In this document: one piece after another, positions 25,726-36,955 of the stretch
Layout of the letters: every line of letters begins with the position of its first letter
How positions within the stretch are numbered: the first letter of the stretch is position 1
Origin: Aeromicrobium sp.
Lineage (GTDB): Bacteria > Actinomycetota > Actinomycetes > Propionibacteriales > Nocardioidaceae
NCBI GenBank assembly: GCA_025965435.1
Contig: JAOPWZ010000004.1
Span: 1 to 50,115 of the forward strand
Length of the DNA: 50,115 nt
Direction of reading: 5' to 3'
The notes under the pieces: generated by a model
What the model was told of the DNA's origin: nothing
The model's database searches: none
The model's input: the letters and a program-made list of their open reading frames with translations, nothing else
Program-made: the position numbers and the translations under genes

Positions 25726-25739
25726 CGCTGTCAGCGAAC
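25726..25739 (+). promoter_or_regulatory. Probable ClgR operator upstream of clpP1
   Basis: CGCTGTCAGCGAAC fits the CGCY-N3-RGCG core known for the Clp regulator ClgR in corynebacteria, mycobacteria and streptomycetes. It lies about 50 bases before TAGGTT (25777-25782), the likely -10 of clpP1. Confidence 0.55.
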
Positions 25740-25789
25740 AGCCGTGTCTTCGCGTGTGTTCGTCCGGCCCGCCGTCTAGGTTGGAGGGC

Positions 25790-26404
25790 GTGAACACATC
25801 TGACAGCTCCAGCCCACTGTCGCCGAGGATGGCCGGCGAGGCCGGCCCCTCGGATCTCGACGGACACATCTACCAGCGCCTGCTCAAGGAGCGCATCGTG
25901 TTCCTCGGGTCCGAGGTGCGCGACTCCAACTCCAACGCGATCTGCGCCCAGATGCTGCTGCTCAACGCAGAGGATCCGCAGGCCGACATCTACCTGTACA
26001 TCAACTCGCCGGGCGGCTCGGTCGACTCGGGCATGGCCATCTACGACACGATGCAGTTCATCTCCAACGACGTGGCGACCTTCGGCATGGGCCTCGCCGC
26101 CTCGATGGGCCAGTTCCTGCTGGCCGCCGGAACTGCGGGCAAGCGCTACGCGCTGCCGCACGCGCGCATCATGATGCACCAGCCCTCGGGCGGCATCGGT
26201 GGCTCGGCGTCGGACATCAAGATCCAGGCCGAGCAGAGCGTGCTGCTCAAGCGTCAGCTCAACCAGCTGCAGTCGCTGCACAGCGGGCAGACCGTCGAGC
26301 AGATCGAGCTCGACTCCGACCGCGACCGGTGGTTCACGCCGGATCAGGCCAAGGAGTACGGACTCATCGACCACGTCGTCGCCAGCGCAGGAGACATCTC
26401 ATGA
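25790..26404 (+). CDS. clpP1: ATP-dependent Clp protease proteolytic subunit ClpP1
   Basis: 204 residues from the GTG at 25790, which has GGAGG just before it and TAGGTT at seven bases, so both initiation modes are possible. The Ser-His-Asp triad is present: Ser105 in GLAASMGQF, His130 in [10 protein letters not shown], and Asp179 in SDRDRWF. The first 20 residues are probably a propeptide. With ClpP2 it makes the mixed tetradecamer of actinobacteria, fed by ClpX and ClpC. Its TGA overlaps the clpP2 ATG (ATGA). Confidence 0.96.
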   Translation: MNTSDSSSPLSPRMAGEAGPSDLDGHIYQRLLKERIVFLGSEVRDSNSNAICAQMLLLNAEDPQADIYLYINSPGGSVDSGMAIYDTMQFISNDVATFGMGLAASMGQFLLAAGTAGKRYALPHARIMMHQPSGGIGGSASDIKIQAEQSVLLKRQLNQLQSLHSGQTVEQIELDSDRDRWFTPDQAKEYGLIDHVVASAGDIS

Positions 26405-27003
26405 GCTACTACATTCCCCAGTGGGAAGAGCGGACGTCCTACGGGTTCCGCCGCATCGACCCGTACACGAAGCTGTTCGAGGACCGCATCATCATGCTGG
26501 GCACCCCGATCAGCGACGACGTCGCCAACGCGGTCATGGCCCAGCTCATGTCGCTGCAGGCGATGGATCCCGATCGTGACATCAGCATCTACATCAACAG
26601 CCCCGGTGGCTCGTTCACCGCGCTGACGGCGATCTACGACACGATCCGCTACATCAAGCCCGATGTGCAGACGCTGTGCCTGGGGCAGGCCGCCTCCGCC
26701 GCCGCGATCCTGCTGGCCGCCGGCACGCCCGGCAAGCGCCTGGCGCTGCCCAACAGCCGCATCCTGATCCACCAGCCGTACACCGAGGGCACCGGCGGCC
26801 AGATCTCCGACCTGGAGATCCAGGCCAACGAGATCTTCCGCATGCGCGCGCTGATGGAGAAGATGCTCGCCGACGCGACCGGCAAGCCGATCGAGGAGAT
26901 CAGCAAGGACGTCGACCGCGACAAGATCCTCACGGCGCAGCAGGCCGTCGAGTACGGCCTCGTCGACGAGGTCCTCGACACGCTGAAGGTTCCCGCGGTC
27001 TGA
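26401..27003 (+). CDS. clpP2: ATP-dependent Clp protease proteolytic subunit ClpP2
   Basis: 200 residues. The triad is Ser99 in [12 protein letters not shown], His124 in SRILIHQP and Asp174 in DVDRDKIL. The N-terminal [20 protein letters not shown] is the usual actinobacterial ClpP2 extension before the protease fold. It sits directly behind clpP1 with an ATGA overlap, giving equal output of the two subunits that form one ring each in the mixed complex. Confidence 0.96.
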   Translation: MSYYIPQWEERTSYGFRRIDPYTKLFEDRIIMLGTPISDDVANAVMAQLMSLQAMDPDRDISIYINSPGGSFTALTAIYDTIRYIKPDVQTLCLGQAASAAAILLAAGTPGKRLALPNSRILIHQPYTEGTGGQISDLEIQANEIFRMRALMEKMLADATGKPIEEISKDVDRDKILTAQQAVEYGLVDEVLDTLKVPAV

Positions 27004-27006
27004 CCG

Positions 27007-27047
27007 CTCGGTCACGACATGCACACGACATCCGGTTCGTGACCGAG
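27007..27047. promoter_or_regulatory. Inverted repeat between clpP2 and clpX
   Basis: CTCGGTCACGA (27007-27017) and TCGTGACCGAG (27037-27047) are perfect 11-base arms with a 19-base spacer. A third half-copy, CTCGGTCACG, is near 27083. No T run follows. It could be an operator for clpX or a partial terminator after clpP2. Confidence 0.45.
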
Positions 27048-27144
27048 ACGATGAGGCCTTTCGCCGCTACGGTGGAACCCACGTCCTCTCGGTCACGCTC
27101 CGGGCCCGGCACGACAGCACCTTGGTAGGAAAGGGACTCTCCCC

Positions 27145-28416
<1,272 letters not shown>

Positions 28417-28418
28417 TC

Positions 28419-28443
28419 GCTCGGTTGGCCCGGCCGGGCGAGC
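28419..28443 (+). terminator. GC-rich hairpin after clpX
   Basis: GCTCG (28419-28423) pairs with CGAGC (28439-28443) around the palindrome GCCCGGCCGGGC (28428-28439). There is no T run, so it is a candidate terminator only. Confidence 0.4.
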
Positions 28444-28465
28444 TACCGACGGGTAGGTTGTCTGC

Positions 28466-29617
28466 ATGACCTCCGTCGACATCGCCCTGCTGGGGGCCAC
28501 CGGATTCACCGGTGGCCTGACCGCCGACTACCTCGGCACGCACCTGCCACCCGGCGCGAGCTGGGCCATCGCCGGGCGCAACCAGGCCAAGCTCGAGACC
28601 ATCGCCGACCGCATCGAGACCCTCGGTGGCGTGCGTCCCGAGATCATCTCGGCCGACACCGGCAACGCGGACTCGATGTCGGCGCTCGCGAAGAGCACTC
28701 GCGTGCTGGCCACGACGGTCGGGCCGTACGTCCAGTTGGGCGAGCCGGCCGTGAAGGCCGCGGCAGAGGCGGGCATCGCGTACGTCGACCTGACCGGCGA
28801 GCCGGAGTTCGTCGACCAGATGTGGCTCAAGTACCACGCGGTCGCCCAGGAGACCGGCGCGCGGCTCGTCCACGCCTGCGGCTTCGACTCGATCCCTTAC
28901 GACCTGGGTGTGCTGTACACCGTCGAGCAGATGCCCGAGGGCGTCCCGCTCGACGTCAAGGGCTACATCCGGGCCGGCGGCACGGCATCGGGCGGTACCT
29001 ACCACTCGGCGGTCGGCGCGTTCTCGCGCATCCGGCACGCGGCCAAGGCTGCTGCCGAGCGCAAGAAGCGCGAGCCGCGCCCGCAGGGCCGGACGGTCCG
29101 TGGTGGTGGCTCTCTCGGTCGAGGAGCCGGCGGCAAGGGCTGGGCGATGCCGCTGCCGACGATCGACCCGCAGGTGGTGCTGCGGTCCGCACGTTCCCTC
29201 GACCGCTACGGGCCGGAGTTCACCTACTCCCACTTCGCCCAGTTCAAGCAGCTGCCGATGCTGGCCGCGACGCTCGCCGGCGGTGCGGTGGTGCTGGCCG
29301 GCGCACAGCTCAAGCCGACCCGTGAGCTGCTGCTCAAGGCGCGGTCACAGGGCGACGGGCCCGACGAGCAGAAGCGGGCCACGTCGTGGTTCAAGCTCCG
29401 GGTGATCGCCGAGGGCGGAGGCCGGACCGTCACGACCGAGGTCAGCGGGGGAGACCCCGGCTACACCGAGACCGCCAAGATGCTCAGCGAGTCCGCCCTC
29501 TGCCTGGCGTTCGACGACCTGCCGGCCGTGTCGGGGCAGACCACGACCGCCGTCGCCATGGGCCGGCCGCTCATCGACCGCCTCCAGGCCGCCGGCATCA
29601 CCTTCCGCACCCTCTGA
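28466..29617 (+). CDS. Saccharopine dehydrogenase-like / trans-acting enoyl reductase family protein
   Basis: 383 residues. The N-terminal Rossmann fold begins IALLGATGFTGGLTADYL (GxTGxxG) and continues AGRNQAKLE, TVGPYVQLGEPAVKA and YVDLTGEPEFVD. HACGFDSIPYDLGVL is typical of this family, which includes mycobacterial Rv2953, an enoyl reductase for phthiocerol and phenolphthiocerol lipids. A hydrophobic stretch near 270-290 could touch the membrane. The ATG is six bases behind TAGGTT. It is a single-gene unit ending at a convergent junction filled by a palindromic repeat. Precise substrate unknown. Confidence 0.85.
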   Translation: MTSVDIALLGATGFTGGLTADYLGTHLPPGASWAIAGRNQAKLETIADRIETLGGVRPEIISADTGNADSMSALAKSTRVLATTVGPYVQLGEPAVKAAAEAGIAYVDLTGEPEFVDQMWLKYHAVAQETGARLVHACGFDSIPYDLGVLYTVEQMPEGVPLDVKGYIRAGGTASGGTYHSAVGAFSRIRHAAKAAAERKKREPRPQGRTVRGGGSLGRGAGGKGWAMPLPTIDPQVVLRSARSLDRYGPEFTYSHFAQFKQLPMLAATLAGGAVVLAGAQLKPTRELLLKARSQGDGPDEQKRATSWFKLRVIAEGGGRTVTTEVSGGDPGYTETAKMLSESALCLAFDDLPAVSGQTTTAVAMGRPLIDRLQAAGITFRTL

Positions 29618-29627
29618 GCGGCTCACC

Positions 29628-29723
29628 AACCCGCTGAGTGTGTCCCCCGCAAGCGGGAGGTGCCCCCAGTTTCGGTTCCCTGCCTCGCGGCGGGACACGT
29701 GGAAACGTCACACTCAGCGGGTT
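29628..29723. repeat. Convergent-junction palindromic repeat, copy 2, interrupted
   Basis: AACCCGCTGAGTGTG (29628-29642) pairs perfectly with 29709-29723. The left arm is split by about 26 bases holding CCCCCGCAAGCGGGAGG and GTGCCCCC, a form of the common actinobacterial GGGGGCACCTCCC repeat, after which GTTTCGG resumes. The right end touches the valS stop codon. Confidence 0.8.
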
Positions 29724-32311
29724 CAGGCGGCCGGGGGCGGGGTGGGGACTGCGTCGACGGTGAAGGCGGTGGCCGTGTCGTCCGTGGTGTAGGTCGGCTC
29801 GGCGGTGACCCGTCCGGCGGCGCGGACGTCGTCGAAGGCCAGGGCCAGCAGCTCGAGACCAGCAGCCGGGCCGCTGATCGTCAGGGTGCCGATCTCGGTC
29901 TTCTGGCTCACCTTGGCGATCGACTTGGCCCCGCGGATGTCCGCGAGCACGGTCGCCGCGGCGCCGAGCACGCCCGGGTCCTGGTCGGGCGTGGCCAGGT
30001 CGACGGCGCTGACGGGCCAGGCCGCGCGGTGGATCGAGCCCTCCTGCCACCACGACCAGGCCTCTTCGGTCACGTAGGGCAGGAACGGCGCGAGCAGGCG
30101 CAGCTGGACCGACAGCGCCAGCACGAACGCGCTCTTGGCGGAGGCGCCCCCCGCGTCGTCGCGGCGGGCCCGCTCCTTGACCAGCTCGAGGTAGTCGTCG
30201 CAGAAGTCCCAGAAGAACTTCTCGGCGATCTCGAGGGCCGAGGCGTAGTCGAACTGGTCGAAGGCCGCGGTGGCCTCGTCGACGACGCCGCGCAAGCGGC
30301 TGAGCAGGGCCAGGTCGATCGGCTCGGTGACCCGGGCGGGGTCGAGGTGGGACGCGTCGGCGCCCAGCCCGTAGGCCTCCTCGGCCGCGAGCACGAACTT
30401 GCTGGCGTTGAGCACCTTCATCGCGAGACGACGGCCGACCTTCATCTGGGCCTCGTCGAACGGGGAGTCGGTGCCCGGACGTGCACCGGCAGCGCGCCAC
30501 CGCACCGCGTCCGCGCCGTACTTGGCGAGGATCTCGTCGGGGACGACGACATTGCCCTTCGACTTGCTCATCTTCTTGCGGTCGGGGTCGACGACGAACC
30601 CGGAGATCGTCGCGTTGCGCCACGGGGCGGTGCCGTGCTCGAGATGGGCCCTCACGACGCTGGAGAACAGCCAGGTGCGGATGATGACGAGGGCCTGCGG
30701 ACGAACGTCCATCGGGAAGGTCCGCTCGAACAGGTCGTTGTCGTACTCCCAGCCGCACACGATCTGCGGGCTCAGTGACGACGTCGCCCAGGTGTCGAGC
30801 ACGTCCGGGTCGGCGACGAACCCACCCGGGACGCCACGCTGGGACTCCTCGAAGCCCGGCGGCACCTGCGAGGCGGGATCGACCGGGAGGGTCGACTCGT
30901 CGGCCAGGATCGGCTCGTCGTAGTCGGGCTCGCCGTCGGCGTCGAGGCGGTACCAGACCGGGAACGGGATGCCGAAGAAGCGCTGGCGCGACACGAGCCA
31001 GTCGCCGTTGAGGCCGTTGATCCAGTTGGTCAGCCGCGACTGCATGTAGTCGGGGACCCAGTTGATCTCGTCGCCGCGGGCCACGAGGTCGCGGCGCAGG
31101 TCGGCGTCGCGACCGCCGTTGGTGATGTACCACTGGCGGGTCGAGACGATCTCGAGCGGCTTGTCGCCGCGCTCGTAGAAGTTGGCCATGCGCTGTGTCG
31201 GCTTGGGGTCGCCGTCCAGCTCGCCGGTCTCGCGCAGTGCCGCGACGACCGCCTCTCGGGCCGAGAACGTCGTCTTGCCGGCGATCTCCTCGTAGCGGGA
31301 GGCCGCGTCGGCCCCGATCCAGCTCGGCACCTCGCGCAGCACTCGGCCGTCACGGCCGATGATCGTCCGGTTGGGCAGCTGCAGCTCGCGCCACCACTGG
31401 ACGTCGGTCGGGTCACCGAAGGTGCACGACATGACGATGCCGGAGCCCTTCTCGGGATCGGCGAGCGTGTGCGCGACGACCGGCACCTCGACGCCGTACA
31501 GCGGCGACGTGACGGTGGACCCGAAGAGGTGCTGGTAGCGCGCGTCGTCCGGGTGGGCGATGAGGGCGACGCAGGCCGCGATGAGCTCGGGGCGGGTGGT
31601 CTCGATGATCACCGGGCCGTCGGCGTGGTGGAACGCGACCCGGTGGTACGCGCCGGGGTACTCACGCGCCTCGAGCTCGGCCTGAGCGACGGCGGTCTGG
31701 TAGGTGACGTCCCACATCGTCGGGGCGTCCTGCTGGTACGCCTCTCCACGCGCCACGTTGCGCAGGAAGGCACGCTGCGAGACGGTCTGCGCGGTGTCAC
31801 CGATCGTCGTGTACTGCTGGGTCCAGTCGACGCTGAGGCCCAGCGTGCGCCACAGCTGCTCGAAGACCTTCTCGTCCTCCTCGACCAGCTCGTTGCACAG
31901 CTCGATGAAGTTGCGCCGGCTGACGGGCACCTGCTTCTTCGGGTCGGGCTTCGCCGGAGGCGTGTAATCGGCTTCGTACGGCAGCGACGGGTCGCAGCGC
32001 ACGCCGAAGTAGTTCTGCACGCGGCGCTCCGTCGGCAGGCCGTTGTCGTCCCACCCCATGGGGTAGAAGACCTCCTTGCCGCGCATGCGCTGGTAGCGCG
32101 CCACGACGTCGGTGTGCGTGTACGAGAACACGTGGCCGACGTGCAGCGACCCCGACACCGTCGGCGGCGGCGTGTCGATCGAGAAGACCTCCTCGCGCGT
32201 CTTGGTGCGGTCGAAGGTGTACGTGCCCTGCTCGGCCCACCGGGCCGACCAGGTCGCCTCCAGACCCTCGAGGACGGGCTTCTCCGGGACGCCGGTGTTT
32301 TCGTTGGTCAC
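29723..32311 (-). CDS. valS: Valyl-tRNA synthetase
   Basis: 862 residues from the GTG at 32309-32311 (reads [16 protein letters not shown]). The class I signatures are HVGH in [15 protein letters not shown] and KMSKS in [10 protein letters not shown], with a CP1 editing domain between. The block [20 protein letters not shown] and the absence of the C-terminal coiled coil seen in Escherichia coli-type ValS point to the archaeal-like type 2 form. TAGACT lies eight bases before the start, over the stop of the upstream MmpL gene, so it likely has its own promoter. In many actinobacteria valS leads straight into folC; here it points away from folC. Confidence 0.95.
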   Translation of the reverse strand: MTNENTGVPEKPVLEGLEATWSARWAEQGTYTFDRTKTREEVFSIDTPPPTVSGSLHVGHVFSYTHTDVVARYQRMRGKEVFYPMGWDDNGLPTERRVQNYFGVRCDPSLPYEADYTPPAKPDPKKQVPVSRRNFIELCNELVEEDEKVFEQLWRTLGLSVDWTQQYTTIGDTAQTVSQRAFLRNVARGEAYQQDAPTMWDVTYQTAVAQAELEAREYPGAYHRVAFHHADGPVIIETTRPELIAACVALIAHPDDARYQHLFGSTVTSPLYGVEVPVVAHTLADPEKGSGIVMSCTFGDPTDVQWWRELQLPNRTIIGRDGRVLREVPSWIGADAASRYEEIAGKTTFSAREAVVAALRETGELDGDPKPTQRMANFYERGDKPLEIVSTRQWYITNGGRDADLRRDLVARGDEINWVPDYMQSRLTNWINGLNGDWLVSRQRFFGIPFPVWYRLDADGEPDYDEPILADESTLPVDPASQVPPGFEESQRGVPGGFVADPDVLDTWATSSLSPQIVCGWEYDNDLFERTFPMDVRPQALVIIRTWLFSSVVRAHLEHGTAPWRNATISGFVVDPDRKKMSKSKGNVVVPDEILAKYGADAVRWRAAGARPGTDSPFDEAQMKVGRRLAMKVLNASKFVLAAEEAYGLGADASHLDPARVTEPIDLALLSRLRGVVDEATAAFDQFDYASALEIAEKFFWDFCDDYLELVKERARRDDAGGASAKSAFVLALSVQLRLLAPFLPYVTEEAWSWWQEGSIHRAAWPVSAVDLATPDQDPGVLGAAATVLADIRGAKSIAKVSQKTEIGTLTISGPAAGLELLALAFDDVRAAGRVTAEPTYTTDDTATAFTVDAVPTPPPAA

Positions 32312-32322
32312 AACGCGCAAGT

Positions 32323-34449
32323 CTAGGTGCCCGCACCGGTCCGCACGTGTGTGGCCCGCGTGGACGGGGCCGTCTCGGGGACGTCCTCCTTGCGCCCGAG
32401 CTCGCTCGGCCACCAGATGTGCCGGCCGATGTCGAGGTTGAGCGCCGTCACCAGCACGGACCGGACGATGATCGTGTCGAGCAGGACGCCGAGCGCCACG
32501 GCGAATCCGAGCTCGGCCAGGAACACGATCGGCAGGGTCGCGAGCGCGGTGAAGGTGCCTGCCAGCACGAATCCTGCCGAGGTGATGACCCCGCCCGTGG
32601 CGGCGAGGCCGATCAGGGCGCCCCTGCGCGTGCCGAACTTGAGCGACTCCTCACGCACCCGGGTCATCAGGAAGATGTTGTAGTCGATGCCCAACGCGAC
32701 CAGGAACACGAACGCGAAGAGCGGGAAGGACGAGTCGGCGCCCTCGAACCCGAACACGTGGCGGAACGTGAGCGCGCTGATGCCGATCGCGGCGGCGAAG
32801 GACACCACGACCGTGACCAGCAGGATCAGCGGTGCCGCGATCGACCTCAGCAGGACGGCGAGCACCACCAGGACGACGAGCAGGATCACCGGGATGATCA
32901 GGCGGTTGTCGGCCGCCGAAGCCTCCTGGACGTCCTTGTTGACCGCGGTGTTGCCGCCGACCAGGGCGTCGGCGCCGTCGACGTCATGAACCGCGTCGCG
33001 CACCCGGTCGATCGTGGCGAACGCGGCCTTCGAGTCGGGGGCGGACGTCAGCGTGCCTTCGAGGTAGGCGATCGGGCTGCCCGCCGGGCTCTTGACCTCG
33101 ACGGTGTCGGTGTCGATGCCCTCGACCTCGGCGAACGTGCTCCTGACCGCGTCGACCGACTCACCGTTGGCGATGACGGCCACGGGCGATCCGGCACCGC
33201 CGGGGAAGTGCTTGGCCAGCTCCTTCTCGGCCAGGACCGACGGCTGTTCCTTGGTGAAGCTCTGCTCGTTGGTCAGGCCGTCGGCATCGAGCTGGACGAC
33301 GCCGAAGGCGAACGCGACGAGGACGAGCGTCGTGGTGACCCACACGGCGCGGGGAGCCCGCTTGATCCGCCGGCCGACCTTGGCCCAGAAGCCGGTCTCG
33401 GTCTTGTGCGGGTCGCCGTAGTGGGGGATGAACGGCCAGAAGATCCAGCGGCCGACGACGACCAGCAGCGCCGGCAGCATGAGCAGCATCACCGCCAGGG
33501 CGCAGGCGATGCCCACGGCGCCGACGGGTCCGAGGCTGCTGGTGGAGTTCATCTGCGCGAACATCAGGCACAGCAGGCCGATGATGACGGTGGCGCCGCT
33601 GGCGATCACCGCCGGGGCGGCGCGGTGCAGGGCATGGGCCATCGCCTCGTGGCGGTCTTCGTAGTTGTGCAGCTCCTCGCGGTACCGGGCGACGATCAGA
33701 AGGGCGTAGTCGACCCCGGCGCCCAGCACCAGGACGCTGAGGATGCCGGCGCTCTGCCCGTTGACCGTCAGGTCGGCGTGCTTGGCCAGCAGGTAGACGA
33801 AGCCCTGAGCCGTCAGGACGGCTCCCACTCCGCAGAACAGGAACAGGATCGCCAGCTGCAGGCTGCGGTAGGTGATCAACAGGATGATGAAGACGATCAC
33901 CACCGCGGCGAGCAGCAGGATGCCGTCGATGCCCGCGAAGGCCTCGGCCTGGTCGGCGCCGAGAGCGGCAGGCCCGGCCATGCTCACCTCGAGACCGTTC
34001 GTGTCGGCATCGGCGATGGCCATGATGTCGTCGACCCGCTCGGGCAGGTCCTCCCAGCCCTCGGCGCTCATGCGGATGGTCGCGACGACCTGCAGCGCCT
34101 TGCCGTCCTCGGAGGGGATGGGCCCGGTGACGTCGGGCTGGACCGACTCGACGTTGGCGATCGTCGCGGCGTCGGCCGTGGCCTTCGCGACGTCGTCGGG
34201 TGTGATGCCGCTGTCACGCGTGTAGAGCACGACGGCAGGGATGTCGTCGGGGTTGGAGAACTGCTCGGCCTTGGCGATGACCTTGGTCGACTCGGCGTCG
34301 CCCGGCAGCCAGGAGGCGATGTCGTTGTCCTGGACGCTCGTCAGCTTCGCGCCGAGCCCGGACATGACGGCGATCGCCATGAGGGACACGATGAGCACCA
34401 CCCACTTGACCCAGCGGTGCGTGATCCATCCGGCCATGTTTCGATTCAT
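32323..34449 (-). CDS. MmpL/RND family membrane transporter
   Basis: 708 residues from the ATG at 34447-34449, which follows the ribosome site GAGGAGG. Two copies of the RND half are seen: one span near 15-33, a periplasmic loop, then a five-span bundle from about 175-360; then the same after about 375-700. [20 protein letters not shown] and [20 protein letters not shown] are the paired GxxxDY motifs for proton coupling. Members export lipids or hydrophobic molecules. No biosynthetic genes flank it. It reads toward valS with an 11-base gap and diverges from folC. Confidence 0.92.
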   Translation of the reverse strand: MNRNMAGWITHRWVKWVVLIVSLMAIAVMSGLGAKLTSVQDNDIASWLPGDAESTKVIAKAEQFSNPDDIPAVVLYTRDSGITPDDVAKATADAATIANVESVQPDVTGPIPSEDGKALQVVATIRMSAEGWEDLPERVDDIMAIADADTNGLEVSMAGPAALGADQAEAFAGIDGILLLAAVVIVFIILLITYRSLQLAILFLFCGVGAVLTAQGFVYLLAKHADLTVNGQSAGILSVLVLGAGVDYALLIVARYREELHNYEDRHEAMAHALHRAAPAVIASGATVIIGLLCLMFAQMNSTSSLGPVGAVGIACALAVMLLMLPALLVVVGRWIFWPFIPHYGDPHKTETGFWAKVGRRIKRAPRAVWVTTTLVLVAFAFGVVQLDADGLTNEQSFTKEQPSVLAEKELAKHFPGGAGSPVAVIANGESVDAVRSTFAEVEGIDTDTVEVKSPAGSPIAYLEGTLTSAPDSKAAFATIDRVRDAVHDVDGADALVGGNTAVNKDVQEASAADNRLIIPVILLVVLVVLAVLLRSIAAPLILLVTVVVSFAAAIGISALTFRHVFGFEGADSSFPLFAFVFLVALGIDYNIFLMTRVREESLKFGTRRGALIGLAATGGVITSAGFVLAGTFTALATLPIVFLAELGFAVALGVLLDTIIVRSVLVTALNLDIGRHIWWPSELGRKEDVPETAPSTRATHVRTGAGT

Positions 34450-34575
34450 CGGGGCCTCCTCAAGGCACACAGGTGATGCGAATCCCCGAGTTCCCATCAT
34501 GACGGGAGCGGCGGACAATTTGAACACCCGTGACGTCCCTGATCGAACCCGGAGACCCCTGCGATACTGGAGGCG

Positions 34576-35913
34576 ATGACACCCACATACGCGGAGGTCG
34601 AGCGCGTGCTCCTCGGCCGTTGGCCCGAGACCCGTCTCGAGCCCTCCCTCGACCGAATCGCGGCGATCTGCCGGCTCCTGGGCGATCCCCAGGCCGCCTA
34701 TCCCGTGATCCACCTGACCGGCACGAACGGCAAGACGTCGACGAGCCGGATGATCGACACCCTGCTGCGGGCGCTCGACCTGCGGACGGGCCGTTTCACC
34801 AGCCCGCACCTGCAGTCGATGACCGAGCGGATCTCGCTCGACGGCCTGCCCCTCTCGGAGGAGCAGTTCGTCGACGCCTTCGCGGACGTCGCCGCGTACG
34901 CGCAGATCGTCGACGACTCGGCCCAGCACCCGCTGTCGTACTTCGAGATGATGGTCGCGATGGCCTACGCGGCCTTCGCCGACGCCCCTGTCGACGTCGC
35001 CGTGATCGAGGTCGGCATGGGCGGGTCGTGGGACGCGACCAACGTCGCCGACGGCCAGGTCGCCGTCCTGACCCCGATCGGGGTCGACCACGCGGCCTAC
35101 CTGGGCGACCGGCCCGAGATCATCGCCGTCGAGAAGGCCGGCATCATCAAGCCCGGCTCGCACGCCGTGCTCGCCGAGCAGTCGCCCGAGGTCATGGACG
35201 TCATCATGCGCCGGGTGCTCGACGTCGGCTCGATCGCGCTGCGCGAGGGCGTCGACTTCGGCGTCAACGACCGGGTCACGGCGCTCGGCGGCCAGCAGAT
35301 CAGCCTGCAGGGCCTCTCGGGCGGGTACGACGACATCTTCCTGCCGCTGCACGGCGCTCACCAGGCCCACAACGCGGCGTACGCGCTCGCGGCGGTCGAG
35401 GCGTTCACCGGCAGCAAGCAGCTCGACGCCGACCTGGTGCGGGCGGCGTTCTCGCAGGTCACCGCTCCCGGCCGCCTCGAGGTGGTGCGGCGCAGCCCCA
35501 CCGTCCTGCTCGACGCGGCGCACAACCCGCACGGTGCCCGGGCGACGATCGAGGCCGTCCAGGACGCGTTCTCGTTCAGCCCCTTGATCGGCGTGGTGGG
35601 GGTCATGGCCGACAAGGACGTCGAGGAGATGCTGCGGCTGTTCGAGCCGGTCATGGCCGAGATCGTCGTGACCCAGAACAGCACCGACCGGGCGATGCCC
35701 GCCGAGGAGCTGGCCGAGATCGCCGCCGACATCTTCGGTGACGAGCGTGTCGTCGTGGCACCGCGGCTCGACGACGCCCTGGAGCGGGCCGTGGCGATGG
35801 CCGACGGCGGCGACGGCGGCGACGACTCGATCGGCAGCGGGGGAGTGCTCGTCACGGGCTCCGTCGTCACGGTGGGCCAGGCCCGCGTGCTGCTCGGTGG
35901 GCAGGTCTCATGA
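34576..35913 (+). CDS. folC: Bifunctional folylpolyglutamate/dihydrofolate synthase
   Basis: 445 residues. The ATP loop HLTGTNGKTSTSR is at 47-59, RFTSPHLQSMTERI follows, then EVGMGGSWDATN, GVDHAAYLGD, EKAGIIKPG with the carbamylated-Lys region, and DAAHNPHGARA in the C-terminal domain. It adds glutamate to dihydropteroate and folates. The ATG follows GATACT at seven bases and also GGAGG. It heads folC-DUF4233, a pairing that usually runs on into ndk in actinobacteria; here ndk is 8 kb away. Confidence 0.95.
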   Translation: MTPTYAEVERVLLGRWPETRLEPSLDRIAAICRLLGDPQAAYPVIHLTGTNGKTSTSRMIDTLLRALDLRTGRFTSPHLQSMTERISLDGLPLSEEQFVDAFADVAAYAQIVDDSAQHPLSYFEMMVAMAYAAFADAPVDVAVIEVGMGGSWDATNVADGQVAVLTPIGVDHAAYLGDRPEIIAVEKAGIIKPGSHAVLAEQSPEVMDVIMRRVLDVGSIALREGVDFGVNDRVTALGGQQISLQGLSGGYDDIFLPLHGAHQAHNAAYALAAVEAFTGSKQLDADLVRAAFSQVTAPGRLEVVRRSPTVLLDAAHNPHGARATIEAVQDAFSFSPLIGVVGVMADKDVEEMLRLFEPVMAEIVVTQNSTDRAMPAEELAEIAADIFGDERVVVAPRLDDALERAVAMADGGDGGDDSIGSGGVLVTGSVVTVGQARVLLGGQVS

Positions 35914-35926
35914 GCAGGGTCACTCC

Positions 35927-36289
35927 ATGAGGGGCATGTGCGCCGCGATGCTGACGCTCGAGGCGATCATCCTCGGCCTCTCGGTGCCGGTCATGATCTC
36001 GGTCGAGGACGTTCACAAGACCCTTGCGATGGCTCTGGGGCTCGGCCTCGCCGTGCTCTGCGTCCTCGTGGCGGGGTCGCTGCGGCGCCCGCAGGCCTAC
36101 CTCCTGGGGCACGCGATCCAGGTCGCGACGATCGCGCTCGGCTTTCTCGTGCCGATCATGTTCTTCGTCGGGCTGATGTTCGCGGCGCTGTGGTTCGGCG
36201 CGTTCTTCCTGGGCCGCAAGATCGAGGACGACAAGGCGCGCTGGGCCCGTGAGGCGGCCGAGGCCGACGGCGAGAGCGGCCCGGTGTGA
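35927..36289 (+). CDS. DUF4233 membrane protein
   Basis: 120 residues from the ATG at 35927 (MRGMCAAMLTLEAIILGLSV). Three or four membrane spans lie at about 8-24, 32-50, 57-75 and 78-95, then a charged tail with KIEDDKARWAREAAEADGE. The start and layout match DUF4233, a family of unknown function nearly always found behind folC. Between the folC stop and this start there is a six-codon frame at 35910-35930 that overlaps both, so translation may be coupled through it. Confidence 0.88.
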   Translation: MRGMCAAMLTLEAIILGLSVPVMISVEDVHKTLAMALGLGLAVLCVLVAGSLRRPQAYLLGHAIQVATIALGFLVPIMFFVGLMFAALWFGAFFLGRKIEDDKARWAREAAEADGESGPV

Positions 36290-36318
36290 CCTGTCTCACG
36301 CGGGGGTAGGCTCGAACC

Positions 36319-36954
36319 ATGGTGAAGGTCCTGGCAGTCGCCGACGAGGAGGTGCCCGCGATGGAGTCGCGCGCCCGTGACCTGCAGGTCGACCTCGTCG
36401 TGGCCGCGGGCGACCTGCGGTGGGGCTATCTCGAGACGCTGGTGTCCCTCGTGGGGGCGCCGGCCGCCTTCGTGCCCGGCAACCACGACCCGGTCATCGG
36501 GCGGGGCACGCCGACGGCTCCGCCCGGCATGGTCAGCGTCGACGGGCTCGCGCGCGACGTCGGAGGGCTCCGCATCGCCGGCCTGGGTGGGTGCGTGCGC
36601 TACAACAACGGTGCCCACCAGTACACGCAGCGCGAGTACGACGCGCAGGCCCGCCGGCTGCTCAAGACCGTCCGGGGCGCCGCCCCCGTCGACGTCCTCC
36701 TGACGCATGCACCACCGCTCGGCCTCGGCGACGAGGACGACCCCAGCCACCTGGGCATCTCGGCGCTGCACGGCGTGCTCGAGACGCTGCAGCCCTCGTG
36801 GCACCTGCACGGCCACATCCACCCGTTCGGGATGTCCAAGGGTGACCGTCACGTCGGGCCCACGACGATTCGCAACGTCATCCCGTGGCAGGTCATCGAG
36901 ATCGAGCCGCGGTCGGCGCAGCCGGTGGTGGCAGGGGCCAGAAGGAGGATCTGA
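36319..36954 (+). CDS. Calcineurin-like metallophosphoesterase
   Basis: 211 residues. Conserved metal and catalytic motifs are VVAAGDLRWG (GD), VPGNHDPV (GNHD), LLTHAPP (H) and LHGHIHP (GHxH). The first motif, usually DxH, reads VADEEV here, so one metal ligand is replaced, as in some phosphoesterase branches. Substrate is not evident; nucleotide or phosphodiester cleavage is typical. The ATG is six bases behind TAGGCT. The next gene starts one base after its stop, so the two are probably made together. Confidence 0.87.
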   Translation: MVKVLAVADEEVPAMESRARDLQVDLVVAAGDLRWGYLETLVSLVGAPAAFVPGNHDPVIGRGTPTAPPGMVSVDGLARDVGGLRIAGLGGCVRYNNGAHQYTQREYDAQARRLLKTVRGAAPVDVLLTHAPPLGLGDEDDPSHLGISALHGVLETLQPSWHLHGHIHPFGMSKGDRHVGPTTIRNVIPWQVIEIEPRSAQPVVAGARRRI

Positions 36955-36955
36955 C

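Noticed and set aside
32347-34476. 709-codon open frame opposite the MmpL gene
   Set aside because: Composition is almost wholly D, R, G, E, V and Q; the opposite strand codes a twelve-span transporter.
34450-35532. N-terminal extension of the MmpL frame to 1069 codons
   Set aside because: It would run antisense through folC; the ATG at 34449 has a strong ribosome site and family-like start.
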